Assembly: GCF_001645385.1 (NCBI RefSeq)
Contig: NZ_LVHI01000023.1
Coordinates: 477,969-541,968 of the forward strand
From: Rhodococcoides kyotonense
GTDB taxonomy: Bacteria > Actinomycetota > Actinomycetes > Mycobacteriales > Mycobacteriaceae
DNA: 64,000 bases
Direction: 5' to 3'
Below the pieces are notes generated by a model that made no database searches, was not told the DNA's origin, and was given only the letters and a program-made list of their open reading frames with translations. Positions 55,794 to 64,000 of this stretch are shown here, in pieces. Positions within the stretch are counted from its first letter, which is position 1. Each line of letters opens with the position of its first letter. A program made the translations under genes and the position numbers.

Positions 55794-56663
55794 TTAGGCA
55801 ATCGCATCCGAAATGACACGTCGCCGCCTGAGCCGACGCGTCACCATTCCCTGCGTCGGGCTGAACAGATACGCCAGCGTGAACGCGATTCCCTGCGCGA
55901 GCACGACGGTGCCGCCGGACGAGACGTCGAGATAGAAACTGACGTAGATGCCGACGACGGCGCAGGCGACGCCGATGCTCGGGGCGAGAACCAGCATGCG
56001 GCCGAACCGATGCGTGAGCAGATAGGCCGTCGCGCCCGGAGTGATGAGCATGGCAACGACGAGGATGACGCCGACGGCCTGAAGCGCGACGACGGTCGTG
56101 AGCGCAAGCAGCGTCAGCATCAGACCCGACACGACGGTCGGCGAGATGCCCACCGCGCGGGCCTGCGTCCGGTCGAACGCGAACAACGTGAAGTCCCGAC
56201 GCTTGGCGACCATCACGGCGAGCGCGATTCCGCCCAGCACGAGGACCTGCCACATGTCTCCTTGCGACACGCCGAGCAGGTTGCCGAACAAGATGTGGTT
56301 CAGGTCGATCTGGCTCGGAAACTTCGACACCAGAACGACGCCGAGCGCGAACAGCGTCGTGAACACGACGCCGATGGCCGCGTCCTCCTTGACCAGTGTC
56401 GTATTGCGGACGAGCCCGATCGTGCCGACCGCGACGAGGGCGAACAGCAGCGCGCCGATCGCGAACGGAGCACCGAGCAGATACGACAGCGCGACGCCCG
56501 GCAGTACCGCATGCGAGACGGCGTCGCCCATCAGTGACCAGCCGATCAGTACGAGCCAGCAGCTGAGCACGGCGCACACGACGGACGCCACGACGGTCAC
56601 GAGGAGTGCGCGTCGAATGAACGTGTACTGCAACGGTTCTACCAGGAAATCGATCAGGTACAT
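55794..56663 (-). CDS. Manganese/zinc-type ABC transporter permease
   Basis: 289 residues with about eight or nine hydrophobic helices of the ABC-3 family: VLIGWSLMGDAVSHAVLPGVALSYLL (conserved DAxSHAVLPG), HILFGNLLGVSQGD, and the core GVILVVAMLITPGATAYLLT (VALLVxPAATA type). ATG start at 56663, one base after the ATPase stop. Middle of the SBP-ATPase-permease-regulator operon. Confidence 0.92.
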   Translation of the reverse strand: MYLIDFLVEPLQYTFIRRALLVTVVASVVCAVLSCWLVLIGWSLMGDAVSHAVLPGVALSYLLGAPFAIGALLFALVAVGTIGLVRNTTLVKEDAAIGVVFTTLFALGVVLVSKFPSQIDLNHILFGNLLGVSQGDMWQVLVLGGIALAVMVAKRRDFTLFAFDRTQARAVGISPTVVSGLMLTLLALTTVVALQAVGVILVVAMLITPGATAYLLTHRFGRMLVLAPSIGVACAVVGIYVSFYLDVSSGGTVVLAQGIAFTLAYLFSPTQGMVTRRLRRRRVISDAIA

Positions 56664-56664
56664 G

Positions 56665-57420
56665 TCAACTCTTCTCGGTGACGGACGTGCGCAGCGGGTC
56701 CATTCCGAACGCCAACGCCAGGTTCTCCGGACGCAGCACGTCCCGCGGCGTTCCGTGCATCAGCACTCGTTGCTGCAGCAGCACTGCTTCGTCGCACAGA
56801 TCGGGGAGGCCGTGCAGGTCGTGCGTCGACACGAGCACCGACGCGCCCGCCGACGTCAATTCGCGAAGCAGCCGCGTGATGGTCGACTCCGTCCGCTTGT
56901 CGACACCCGCGAACGGTTCGTCGAGCAACAACAGCGCGGCTTCCTGCGCGATGGCCCGTGCGACGAACGCGCGTTTGCGCTGTCCGCCCGACAGCTGGCC
57001 GATCTGGCGGTCGGCCAGCTCGGTCAGTTCGACGCGATCGAGAGCCTCGGCCACCGCGCGACGGTCCTGTGCGCGCGGCGATCGCATCCAGTTCTGCTTT
57101 CCGTAACGGCCCATCATGACGACTTCCTGCACGCTGATCGGGAACGTCCAGTCGACGGATTCGCTCTGCGGGACGTAGCTGACGGTTCCGGACTTGCGTG
57201 CGTCGACAGGCGGGCCGCCGAAGATGCGGATGGATCCGGAGTCCGGGCGTACGACGCCCATGATCGCCTTGAAGAGCGTCGACTTGCCGGATCCGTTCAT
57301 CCCGACCAGGCCGCATATGCGGCCCGGCTGGAGTGTCAGGGACGCGTCGACCAGGGCGGTGACGTCGCGGTAGCGGACGCCGACTCCGGCGACGTCCAAC
57401 GCGGGTGATGACGTGTTCAT
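56665..57420 (-). CDS. Manganese/zinc-type ABC transporter ATP-binding protein
   Basis: 251 residues: Walker A GMNGSGKST, Q-loop VPQSESVDWTFPISVQEVV (the DWxFP motif is typical of metal transporters of the MntB/ZnuC type), signature LSGGQRKR, Walker B LLLLDEPFAGVD, and switch His in VSTHDLHGL. ATG start at 57420 overlaps the binding-protein stop by 4 bases. Confidence 0.93.
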   Translation of the reverse strand: MNTSSPALDVAGVGVRYRDVTALVDASLTLQPGRICGLVGMNGSGKSTLFKAIMGVVRPDSGSIRIFGGPPVDARKSGTVSYVPQSESVDWTFPISVQEVVMMGRYGKQNWMRSPRAQDRRAVAEALDRVELTELADRQIGQLSGGQRKRAFVARAIAQEAALLLLDEPFAGVDKRTESTITRLLRELTSAGASVLVSTHDLHGLPDLCDEAVLLQQRVLMHGTPRDVLRPENLALAFGMDPLRTSVTEKS

Positions 57421-58349
57421 CGGTCCTTCCCCAGTAGTGCGTCGGTGATGATTCGTGCGTCGTAGGTGAGCAGATCGAGGTAGGTCGGTACCGGTCCGCC
57501 GTCCTCGCTCAGCGAGTCGACGAAGAGTTTGCCGCCGAACTCTGCGCCCGTGTCCTCGGCCACCTGGAGCTGCGCCTTGTCGGACACCGTCGACTCGCAG
57601 AAGACGGCAGGAACGTCGTTCTGTTTCACGAAGTCGATCGCGGCGACCACCTGTTTGGGCGTACCTTCCTGTTCCGCGTTGACAGGCCACAGGTAGGCCT
57701 CGCGTAGGTCGAAGTCGCGGGCCAGGTAGCCGAACGCGCCCTCGCACGACACGAGCGCGCGTTGGTGCGGCGGCAGTTCGTCGAGGTCGGTCCGCAGTTC
57801 CTCGCCCACCGCCCGTAGTCGTGCCGTGTAGTCCTCGGCGTTGCGGCGATAGTCGTCGCCGTGCACCGGATCCAGCCGGACGAAGGCGTCGGCGATGTTC
57901 TTCACGTACGTCTCGGCGGCCACCGGTGACATCCACGCGTGCGGATTCACCTTGCCGGCATAGGCGTCGGAACGGATGTAGACCGGCTCGACGCCGTCGC
58001 TGACGACGGCGTGTGGAGCGGGAACACGCTCGACGAACTTCTCGAACCACGCTTCGAGGCCGAGACCGTTGTCCAGAATCAGCGCCGCCCGCTCGGCAGT
58101 GCGCAGGTCGCCCGGCGTGGGTTCGTAACCGTGGATCTCCGCGCCCGCCTTGGTGATCGACTGCACGTCGAGATGCTCGCCTGCGACGTTGCGTGCCATG
58201 TCCGCCAGAACCGTGAACGTCGTCAGGACGAGCGGCCTGGCGTCGCCCGTGAACTCCGCATCGGTCTCGCCGACCGACCGCGCACAGCCGCCGAGCACGC
58301 CGACGCACAGCACCGTCGCTGCGAGCATGCGAAGAAATAAGTTCGGCAC
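57417..58349 (-). CDS. Metal-binding lipoprotein of the ABC transporter
   Basis: 310 residues. Signal/lipobox AATVLCVGVLGGC, then the cluster A-1 binding-protein fold: LTTFTVLADMARNVAGEHLDV, HGYEPTPGDL (first His), LDNGLGLEAWFEKF, NPHAWMSPV (second His), FGYLARDFDL and C-terminal ESTVSDKAQLQVAE with Glu, Asp. The ligand set fits Mn or Zn; the SirR-like regulator favours Mn. GTG start at 58349 (MPNLFLRM). No His-rich loop was seen, which favours Mn over Zn. First gene of the operon; divergent from ribF. Confidence 0.9.
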   Translation of the reverse strand: MPNLFLRMLAATVLCVGVLGGCARSVGETDAEFTGDARPLVLTTFTVLADMARNVAGEHLDVQSITKAGAEIHGYEPTPGDLRTAERAALILDNGLGLEAWFEKFVERVPAPHAVVSDGVEPVYIRSDAYAGKVNPHAWMSPVAAETYVKNIADAFVRLDPVHGDDYRRNAEDYTARLRAVGEELRTDLDELPPHQRALVSCEGAFGYLARDFDLREAYLWPVNAEQEGTPKQVVAAIDFVKQNDVPAVFCESTVSDKAQLQVAEDTGAEFGGKLFVDSLSEDGGPVPTYLDLLTYDARIITDALLGKDR

Positions 58350-58451
58350 ACCGAAATCTTTGCACCGGCTGTGAACGTTTGTCCACCTGTGTCGCATGAG
58401 ACGTCCGATCCGGAAGTGACCCGACGGCACTCGGCCCGTAGGCTCTGACTC

Positions 58452-59423
58452 GTGCAGAGATGGCGAGGTCTCGACGATGTACCTGCCGACTGGGGTCGTT
58501 GTGTTCTCACGATCGGCGTATTCGATGGCGTGCACCGCGGTCACGCCCAACTGATCACCCGGGCGGTGAAGTCGGCGAAGGAACGTGGAATACCCAGCGT
58601 TCTCATGACTTTCGACCCACACCCGATGGAAGTGGTTCGGCCCGGATCGCATCCGGCGCAACTGACCACACTCACCAGGCGAGCCGAGCTCGCGGAAGAA
58701 CTCGGCATCGACGTCTTCTGTGTCATGCCGTTCACCCCCGAGCTCATGAAGCTGACGCCCGAGCGCTACGTCCACGAAATCCTCGTGGAGAGACTGCATG
58801 TCGCCGAGGTCGTCGTGGGCGAGAACTTCACGTACGGCAAGAAAGCGCTCGGCAACGTCGCCTTGCTCCGGAAGATCGGTGAACGGGCCGGCTTCGCGGT
58901 CGACGGCGTCAACCTGTTGGCCGAACATGCGGTGACGTTCTCGTCCACCTACATCCGATCGTGCGTCGACGCAGGCGATGTCGCTGCGGCCGCCGCGGCG
59001 CTCGGTCGGCCGCACCGGGTGGAAGGCGTCGTCGTCCACGGCGACGGGCGCGGCAGGCAGCTGGGATACCCGACGGCCAACGTCGCCCCGCCCATGTATT
59101 CGGCCATCCCGGCCGACGGCGTCTACGCGGCCTGGTTCACGGTGCTCGGCCCCGGCCCGATCATGGGAACCGTCACACCGGGGGAGCGTCATCGCGCCGC
59201 GGTGTCCGTCGGTACCAATCCCACGTTCTCGGGTCGCACGAGGACCGTCGAGGCGTTCGTTCTCGACAGCGACGGAGACCTGTACGGGCAGCACGTCGCC
59301 GTCGACTTCGTCGAACGACTGCGCGGGATGGAGAAATTCGACTCGATCGACGACCTGATCGAGGAGATGGGTCGTGACTCGGACCGCGCACGCGCGGCGC
59401 TGACCGAACAGACGTCCTGGTAG
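58452..59423 (+). CDS. ribF: Bifunctional riboflavin kinase/FAD synthetase
   Basis: Makes FMN then FAD. 323 residues: N-terminal adenylyltransferase with TIGVFDGVHRGHAQLI, PEELKMTPERYV-like LMKLTPERYVHEIL, VGENFTYGKKALGN; C-terminal kinase with GDGRGRQLGYPTANV, the conserved FSGRTRTVEAFVLD and LRGMEKFDSIDDLIEEM. GTG start at 58452. The order ribF-rpsO-pnp-pepR is as in mycobacteria. Confidence 0.95.
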   Translation: MQRWRGLDDVPADWGRCVLTIGVFDGVHRGHAQLITRAVKSAKERGIPSVLMTFDPHPMEVVRPGSHPAQLTTLTRRAELAEELGIDVFCVMPFTPELMKLTPERYVHEILVERLHVAEVVVGENFTYGKKALGNVALLRKIGERAGFAVDGVNLLAEHAVTFSSTYIRSCVDAGDVAAAAAALGRPHRVEGVVVHGDGRGRQLGYPTANVAPPMYSAIPADGVYAAWFTVLGPGPIMGTVTPGERHRAAVSVGTNPTFSGRTRTVEAFVLDSDGDLYGQHVAVDFVERLRGMEKFDSIDDLIEEMGRDSDRARAALTEQTSW

Positions 59424-59467
59424 GATACTTCCTCGGCGCATGCTGCGGTCCGCGGTGGCTGCGTCCG

Positions 59468-59488
59468 GTTCGATCCAGGTGATCGAAC
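59468..59488 (+). promoter_or_regulatory. Inverted repeat in the rpsO leader
   Basis: GTTCGAT (59468-59474) and ATCGAAC (59482-59488) are exact complements with a 7-base loop, ending about 40 bases before the rpsO start. S15 is known to regulate its own translation through leader structures in several bacteria; this small hairpin could belong to such a site, without further support. Confidence 0.3.
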
Positions 59489-59527
59489 TTCCTTGCACGC
59501 GGACGTCAGTGAGATGGAGTAGTACCA

Positions 59528-59797
59528 GTGGCATTGACCACCGAAGAGAAGAAGGCAGTACTCAGCGAGTACGGCCTGCACCCGACCGACACCGGTTCGC
59601 CCGAGGCTCAGGTCGCGATGCTCACCAAGCGCATCACCGACCTCACCGAGCACCTGAAGAAGCACAAGCACGACCACCACTCCCGCCGCGGCTTGCTGCT
59701 GCTGGTCGGTCGTCGTCGCCGTCTTCTGAAGTACGTCGCGAAGGTGGACGTCACCCGTTACCGTTCGCTCATCGAGCGTCTGGGACTGCGTCGCTAG
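59528..59797 (+). CDS. rpsO: Ribosomal protein S15
   Basis: 89 residues, the usual length: [57 protein letters not shown]. Binds 16S rRNA central domain. GTG start with GATGGAGTAG upstream. Followed by a long structured spacer and pnp. Confidence 0.97.
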   Translation: MALTTEEKKAVLSEYGLHPTDTGSPEAQVAMLTKRITDLTEHLKKHKHDHHSRRGLLLLVGRRRRLLKYVAKVDVTRYRSLIERLGLRR

Positions 59798-60130
59798 TTT
59801 CGGCGCCGACGCGCCCGTACGATGGGCGGTCATCGAAATATCGCAGTAGCCAACGAGGCAGTGCATAGACTGTTCCTCGTTGGCTATCTGTGTTGGCAGG
59901 GCCGGCAAGACCCGCGGGCACATGGGTGCTCGCACATCGCCGTGCACGCTCCTCGACGACGTGGTGTCGGTCTTCGGTAGTGGCCTGTCGGAGGGTTCGC
60001 CCATCCGACGGGCTTCGATCGACGGCCGCCTCCGCTCGCAGACGATTCGGCCACGCGAAGAGGACATGGGTTCCTTCACGGACCGGACGAGGCTGGGCAC
60101 GGCAAAGACGAGAGGACGAGAAGAAAAGAC
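59798..60130 (+). other. 333-base rpsO-pnp spacer
   Basis: No convincing coding frame; small frames here cross the hairpin at 59847-59886. The spacer is the longest gene-free stretch in the window and forms the pnp 5-prime leader. The last bases (GAGGACGAGAAG) give the pnp ribosome site. The middle part shows no further clear structure. Confidence 0.7.
59847..59886 (+). promoter_or_regulatory. Long hairpin in the rpsO-pnp spacer (likely RNase III/terminator site)
   Basis: TAGCCAACGAGG (59847-59858) pairs exactly with CCTCGTTGGCTA (59875-59886); CAGT/ACTG extends the stem inward past a 2-base TT bulge, leaving a GCATAG loop. About 16 bp in all. In Streptomyces and E. coli the rpsO-pnp region holds an RNase III-cut hairpin used in pnp autoregulation; position and shape match. 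Confidence 0.8.
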
Positions 60131-62395
60131 ATGACAGAAACCACCACCGTAGACGTCGAAGAGGGCGTCTACGAAGCAACCGCCGTCATCGACAACGGCA
60201 CCTACGGCAAGCGCAGCATCCGTTTCGAGACCGGCCGCCTCGCGCAGCAGGCTTCCGGAGCAGTCGCCGCCTACCTCGACGAAGACACCATGCTTCTGTC
60301 CGCCACGTCGGCGGGCAAGAGCCCTCGCGAAGGATTCGACTTCTTCCCGCTGACGGTCGACGTCGAAGAGCGCATGTACGCGGCAGGACGTATTCCCGGA
60401 TCGTTCTTCCGCCGCGAAGGTCGTCCGTCGACCGACGCGATCCTGACCTGCCGCCTCATCGACCGGCCGCTGCGTCCGACGTTCGTCGACGGACTGCGCA
60501 ACGAGATCCAGGTCGTCATCACGGTCCTGAGCCTCAACCCCGCCGACTTGTACGACGTCGTCGCGATCAACGCGGCCTCGGCGTCGACGCAGATCGCCGG
60601 CCTGCCGTTCTCCGGCCCCATCGGTGGCGTGCGGGTTGCGCTCATCGACGGCCAGTGGGTTGCGTTCCCGACCGTCGAGCAGCTCGAGAAGGCCGTGTTC
60701 AACATGGTCGTCGCGGGCCGCATCGTGTCCGGTTCGGGTGCCGACGCCGACGTCGCCATCATGATGGTCGAGGCCGAGGCCACCGAGAACGTCATCGACC
60801 TGATCGAGGCCGGTGCGGTCGCGCCGAACGAGACCATCGTCGCCGAGGGACTCGAGGCGTCGAAGCCGTTCATCGCTGCGCTGTGCACCGCGCAGCAGGA
60901 ACTCGCTGCCAAGGCGTCGAAGCCCACCGGTGACTTCCCGCTGTTCCCGGCGTACCAGTCGGACGTGTTCGACGCGGTCGCCGCAGCGGCGCAGATCCCG
61001 CTGTCGCAGGCTCTGACCATCGCGGGCAAGGCCGAGCGCGAGAGCAAGCTCGACGAGGTCAAGGCTCAGGTTCTCGAGCAGGTCTCCGACCAGTTCGAAG
61101 GTCGCGAAAAGGAGATCGGCGCGGCGTTCCGTGCACTCACCAAGAAGTCGGTCCGCCAGCGCATCCTGACCGACCACTTCCGCATCGACGGCCGCGGTGT
61201 CACCGACATCCGTTCCCTGTCGGCCGAGGTCGCGATCATTCCGCGCACCCACGGAAGCGCACTGTTCGAGCGCGGCGAGACGCAGATCCTCGGCGTCACC
61301 ACGCTCGACATGGTCAAGATGGCACAGCAGGTCGACTCGCTCGGACCGGAGACGTCCAAGCGGTACATGCACCACTACAACTTCCCGCCGTACTCCACCG
61401 GTGAGACGGGACGCGTCGGATCGCCGAAGCGTCGTGAGATCGGTCACGGTGCGCTCGCCGAGCGTGCGCTCCTGCCGGTGCTCCCGAGCCAGGCCGACTT
61501 CCCGTACGCGATCCGCCAGGTGTCCGAGGCGCTGAGCTCCAACGGCTCCACGTCGATGGGTTCGGTGTGTGCATCGACGCTGTCGCTGCTCAACGCCGGT
61601 GTGCCGCTGCGTGCTCCGGTCGCCGGTATCGCCATGGGTCTGGTGTCCGACGAGGTCGACGGCGAAACCCGTTACGTCGCACTGACCGACATCCTCGGCG
61701 CCGAGGATGCCTTCGGCGACATGGACTTCAAGGTCGCGGGCACCAAGGACTTCGTCACGGCTCTCCAGCTCGACACGAAGCTCGACGGAATTCCGTCGCA
61801 GGTTCTCGCCGGCGCACTGTCGCAGGCCAAGGACGCGCGCACGACCATTCTCGAGGTCATGGCCGAGGCCATCGACACGCCCGACGAGATGAGCCCGTAC
61901 GCACCTCGCGTCACCGCGATCAAGGTCCCGGTCGACAAGATCGGTGAGGTCATCGGACCCAAGGGCAAGATGATCAACTCCATCACCGAGGAGACCGGCG
62001 CCAACATCTCGATCGAAGATGACGGCACCGTCTACGTCGGTGCAGCGGACGGCCCGTCCGCACAGGCCGCGATCGACAAGATCAACGCCATCGCCAACCC
62101 GCAGCTGCCGAAGGTCGGCGAGCGTTTCCTCGGAACCGTCGTCAAGACAACGGCTTTCGGTGCATTCGTCTCGCTCCTGCCCGGACGCGACGGCTTGGTG
62201 CACATTTCCAAGCTCGGCGGCGGCAAGCGCATCAACAAGGTCGAGGACGTCGTCAGCGTCGGCTCGAAGCTGCGCGTGGAGATCGCCGACATCGACAACC
62301 GCGGCAAGATCAGCCTCGTCCCCGTCGAGGACGAGAACGCTGCTCCTGCAGCGGACGCGCCCGCCGAAGCATCTGCCGAGGCCAGCGCTGAGTAA
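60131..62395 (+). CDS. pnp: Polyribonucleotide nucleotidyltransferase (PNPase)
   Basis: Phosphorolytic 3-to-5 exoribonuclease and core of RNA decay. 754 residues: two RNase PH domains (about 15-240 and 340-560; [27 protein letters not shown], and [15 protein letters not shown] in the second), a KH domain ([20 protein letters not shown]) and a C-terminal S1 domain ([30 protein letters not shown]), ending in an Ala/Glu tail. ATG start at 60131. Probably controlled post-transcriptionally through the upstream hairpin. Symbol gpsI is used in mycobacteria. Confidence 0.97.
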   Translation: MTETTTVDVEEGVYEATAVIDNGTYGKRSIRFETGRLAQQASGAVAAYLDEDTMLLSATSAGKSPREGFDFFPLTVDVEERMYAAGRIPGSFFRREGRPSTDAILTCRLIDRPLRPTFVDGLRNEIQVVITVLSLNPADLYDVVAINAASASTQIAGLPFSGPIGGVRVALIDGQWVAFPTVEQLEKAVFNMVVAGRIVSGSGADADVAIMMVEAEATENVIDLIEAGAVAPNETIVAEGLEASKPFIAALCTAQQELAAKASKPTGDFPLFPAYQSDVFDAVAAAAQIPLSQALTIAGKAERESKLDEVKAQVLEQVSDQFEGREKEIGAAFRALTKKSVRQRILTDHFRIDGRGVTDIRSLSAEVAIIPRTHGSALFERGETQILGVTTLDMVKMAQQVDSLGPETSKRYMHHYNFPPYSTGETGRVGSPKRREIGHGALAERALLPVLPSQADFPYAIRQVSEALSSNGSTSMGSVCASTLSLLNAGVPLRAPVAGIAMGLVSDEVDGETRYVALTDILGAEDAFGDMDFKVAGTKDFVTALQLDTKLDGIPSQVLAGALSQAKDARTTILEVMAEAIDTPDEMSPYAPRVTAIKVPVDKIGEVIGPKGKMINSITEETGANISIEDDGTVYVGAADGPSAQAAIDKINAIANPQLPKVGERFLGTVVKTTAFGAFVSLLPGRDGLVHISKLGGGKRINKVEDVVSVGSKLRVEIADIDNRGKISLVPVEDENAAPAADAPAEASAEASAE

Positions 62396-62406
62396 GAAGC
62401 ACCAGA

Positions 62407-62443
62407 GCCGAACGGTACGTTCCCTCGGGACGTACCGTTCGGC
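62407..62443 (+). terminator. Terminator-like hairpin between pnp and pepR
   Basis: GCCGAACGGTACGT (62407-62420) pairs exactly with ACGTACCGTTCGGC (62430-62443); CCC/GGG adds three inner pairs, loop TC. It starts 12 bases after the pnp stop and ends 26 bases before the pepR start. The bases after it (CGTTTCGG) lack a T run. Confidence 0.82.
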
Positions 62444-62468
62444 CGTTTCGGATCACATCGAGCAGGGC

Positions 62469-63743
62469 GTGCAGCGCACCACCCTGCCCGGTGGCCTACG
62501 CGTCGTCACCGAATTCGTGCCCGGCGTGCGCTCCGCATCCGTCGGAGTGTGGGTCGGCGTCGGCTCGCGTGACGAACAACCGAGCGTCGCCGGGGCCGCG
62601 CACTTCCTGGAGCATCTGCTCTTCAAGTCGACCCCGACACGTACCGCCCTCGACATCGCACAGGTCATGGACGGCGTCGGCGGTGAACTGAATGCGTTCA
62701 CCTCCAAGGAGAGCACGTGCTTCTACGCGCACGTGCTCGACGACGACCTTCCTCTCGCGATCGATCTGGTCAGCGACGTGGTCCTGCGAGGGCGTTGTCG
62801 CACAGCGGATGTCGACATCGAGCGCCAAGTCGTACTCGAGGAGATCTCGATGCGCGACGACGATCCCGAAGATCTGCTGGGTGATCTGTTCCTCGAGGCC
62901 ATGTTCGGCGACCACCCGATCGGACGGCCGGTCATCGGCACCGTCGAGTCGATCGAGGACATGACGCGGGCGCAGATTCGTTCCTTCCACGTACGGCGCT
63001 ACACGCCCGACCGGATGGTCGTGGCGGTCGCGGGCAACGTCGACCACAAGCACGTGGTGTCGTTGGTCAGGCGGGCATTCGCCGGCATGCTGGCCAGGGG
63101 AGTCAAGCCGGCGCCGCGCCGCGAGGGTTCGATTCGATTGCGCAGCAGGCCGGAACTGCGGTTCGAGAAGCGCGACAGCGAGCAGGCGCACCTGTCGCTC
63201 GGTGTCCGTGCCTTCGGCCGTCACGAAGGTCACCGCTGGGCGTTGTCGGTGTTGAACGCCGCTGTGGGAGGCGGGCTTTCGTCTCGGCTCTTCCAGGAGA
63301 TCCGTGAAGAACGCGGACTGGCCTACTCGGTCTACTCGTCGGTGGACACCTTCTCCGACTCGGGCGCGTTCTCGGTGTACGCCGGGTGCCAGCCCGAGAA
63401 TCTCGCGGAAGTCACCACGGTGATCCGCGAGGTGCTCGCCGACGTGGCGGCCGAGGGAATCACCGAGGACGAATGCGCCCGAGCGAAGGGCTCACTACGC
63501 GGCGGACTCGTTCTGGGACTGGAGGATTCGGGCTCCCGGATGAACCGCATCGGCCGCAGCGAACTCAACTACGGCAACCATCGCGACGTGTCGCACACGT
63601 TGGCTCGTATCGACGCGGTCACCGTGGACGAGGTTCGTGACGTCGCCCAGGTGCTGCTGACGCGGCCCTTCGGTGCCGCCGTCGTCGGGCCGTTCAAGAG
63701 TGCTCGTCAGCTACCTGCGTCGGTCAAATCGCTCGTGGGTTGA
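62469..63743 (+). CDS. pepR: M16-family zinc metallopeptidase (PepR)
   Basis: 424 residues from the GTG at 62469. Inverted zinc motif HFLEH in AGAAHFLEHLLFKST, with the distal Glu in TCFYAHVLDDDLPLAIDL / ERQVVLEEISMRDDD; C-terminal M16_C domain with the substrate-binding EERGLAYSVYSSVDTFSDSG. The in-frame sequence runs back into pnp, but the only upstream candidate there is a CTG at 62387 inside pnp, and a terminator hairpin lies between, so the GTG is preferred. Processes peptides; follows pnp in mycobacteria (Rv2782c). Confidence 0.88.
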   Translation: MQRTTLPGGLRVVTEFVPGVRSASVGVWVGVGSRDEQPSVAGAAHFLEHLLFKSTPTRTALDIAQVMDGVGGELNAFTSKESTCFYAHVLDDDLPLAIDLVSDVVLRGRCRTADVDIERQVVLEEISMRDDDPEDLLGDLFLEAMFGDHPIGRPVIGTVESIEDMTRAQIRSFHVRRYTPDRMVVAVAGNVDHKHVVSLVRRAFAGMLARGVKPAPRREGSIRLRSRPELRFEKRDSEQAHLSLGVRAFGRHEGHRWALSVLNAAVGGGLSSRLFQEIREERGLAYSVYSSVDTFSDSGAFSVYAGCQPENLAEVTTVIREVLADVAAEGITEDECARAKGSLRGGLVLGLEDSGSRMNRIGRSELNYGNHRDVSHTLARIDAVTVDEVRDVAQVLLTRPFGAAVVGPFKSARQLPASVKSLVG

Positions 63744-63755
63744 GCCGAGCCGACC

Positions 63756-63796
63756 ATCGACGCGACCGTCGCCTCCACGAGGGCGGTCGCGTCGAT
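63756..63796. terminator. Bidirectional terminator between pepR and the mannosyltransferase gene
   Basis: ATCGACGCGACCG (63756-63768) pairs exactly with CGGTCGCGTCGAT (63784-63796). Inside, CCTC/GAGG (63772-63775 with 63779-63782) adds a second short stem with a CAC loop. Lies between convergent stops at 63743 and 63817. Confidence 0.85.
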
Positions 63797-63816
63797 CGAG
63801 GCCGCTTGAACCGTGG

Positions 63817-64000
63817 TCAGCTCTTCCGGCCGAACAGTAGCTTCCACGGCACCAGCGCCGATTCGAGCTGGACGTACAGGCTCATCTTCGACTCACCGTC
63901 GTTGCGCTCCTCGAACCGGATCGGCGTTTCGGCGATCTTCAGTCCGTGACGGACGGTGCGGTAGTTCATCTCCACCTGGAAGGCGTATCCGTTGCTCTCG
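63817..64000 (-). CDS. Polyprenol-phosphate mannosyltransferase (GT2), C-terminal part
   Basis: The reverse strand reads SNGYAFQVEMNYRTVRHGLK, then IAETPIRFEERNDGESKMS, ending LVPWKLLFGRKS before a stop. These are the SNGYAFQ..EM and F..R..GESKMS motifs of dolichol/polyprenol-phosphate mannose synthases (Ppm1/DPM group). They transfer mannose to polyprenol phosphate for lipomannan and mannosylated proteins. Only about 60 residues are visible; the N-terminus lies beyond the window end. Confidence 0.82.
   Translation of the reverse strand, partial: ESNGYAFQVEMNYRTVRHGLKIAETPIRFEERNDGESKMSLYVQLESALVPWKLLFGRKS

Noticed and set aside
59880-60134. Possible 84-codon gene in the rpsO-pnp spacer
   Set aside because: Its start overlaps the hairpin arm and the composition is not protein-like; more likely leader RNA.
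59189-62203. 1004-codon minus-strand open frame
   Set aside because: Antisense to ribF, rpsO and pnp; no domain recognised, Arg-rich shadow composition.
62387-62468. N-terminal extension of PepR from a CTG inside pnp
   Set aside because: Crosses a strong terminator hairpin and adds residues before the conserved core; GTG at 62469 preferred.

Overview
The window is about 64 kb of high-GC chromosome from a mycolic-acid actinobacterium, most likely a Rhodococcus or close relative. Reasons: mycothione reductase (mycothiol thiol chemistry), F420-type LLM oxidoreductase, EfpA-type efflux pump, Rip1 protease, PptT, many GTG/TTG starts and ATGA/GTGA overlaps. From memory, the gene order follows the Mycobacterium tuberculosis segment running roughly from dxr/Rv2870c down to pepR/Rv2782c, with several insertions. 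Species cannot be fixed from the sequence alone.

Layout. 1-6.6 kb: end of a DUF1990 gene, then dxr, rip1, ispG, a GNAT gene and a penicillin-binding lipoprotein (isoprenoid precursors and cell envelope). 6.6-15.3 kb: a LuxR-type regulator divergent from map, then cobQ, a small hydrolase-like protein, the mtr/lipase pair, mqo and an ElaA-type acetyltransferase. 15.3-19.8 kb: a cobalamin riboswitch followed by chelatase, cobO, cobB and cobE, a late aerobic B12 operon. 19.8-26.8 kb: an LLM oxidoreductase with a KstR-like operator, PhoD-type phosphatase, ABC-F protein, bifunctional cysG and efpA. 26.8-33.2 kb: mgtE, an orphan AbiEi-like gene, a DUF2786/yaaA pair, proS.

33.2-39.7 kb looks like an accessory insertion between proS and the DUF4439/rimP block: an acyl-CoA dehydrogenase carrying an in-frame 33-bp tandem repeat, a DUF222/HNH endonuclease preceded by a perfect SOS box, and a TetR/MFS pair. 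39.6-49.0 kb: ferritin-like pair, then the translation cluster rimP-nusA-ylxR-infB-ylxP-rbfA-nrnA-MATE. 49.0-52.4 kb: molybdate transport operon on the minus strand. 52.5-55.1 kb: phosphoesterase, pptT, truB. 55.1-58.3 kb: a manganese-type ABC transporter with its DtxR-family regulator (minus strand). 58.4-64 kb: ribF, rpsO, pnp, pepR and the C-terminus of a polyprenol-phosphate mannosyltransferase.

No rRNA, tRNA, CRISPR array, prophage or insertion sequence was seen. The most interesting signals are small: the SOS box, the KstR-like operator, a family of GGAGCGRAGCCTG repeats at three unrelated loci, and long hairpins between rpsO/pnp and pnp/pepR. I found no convincing new multi-gene system.
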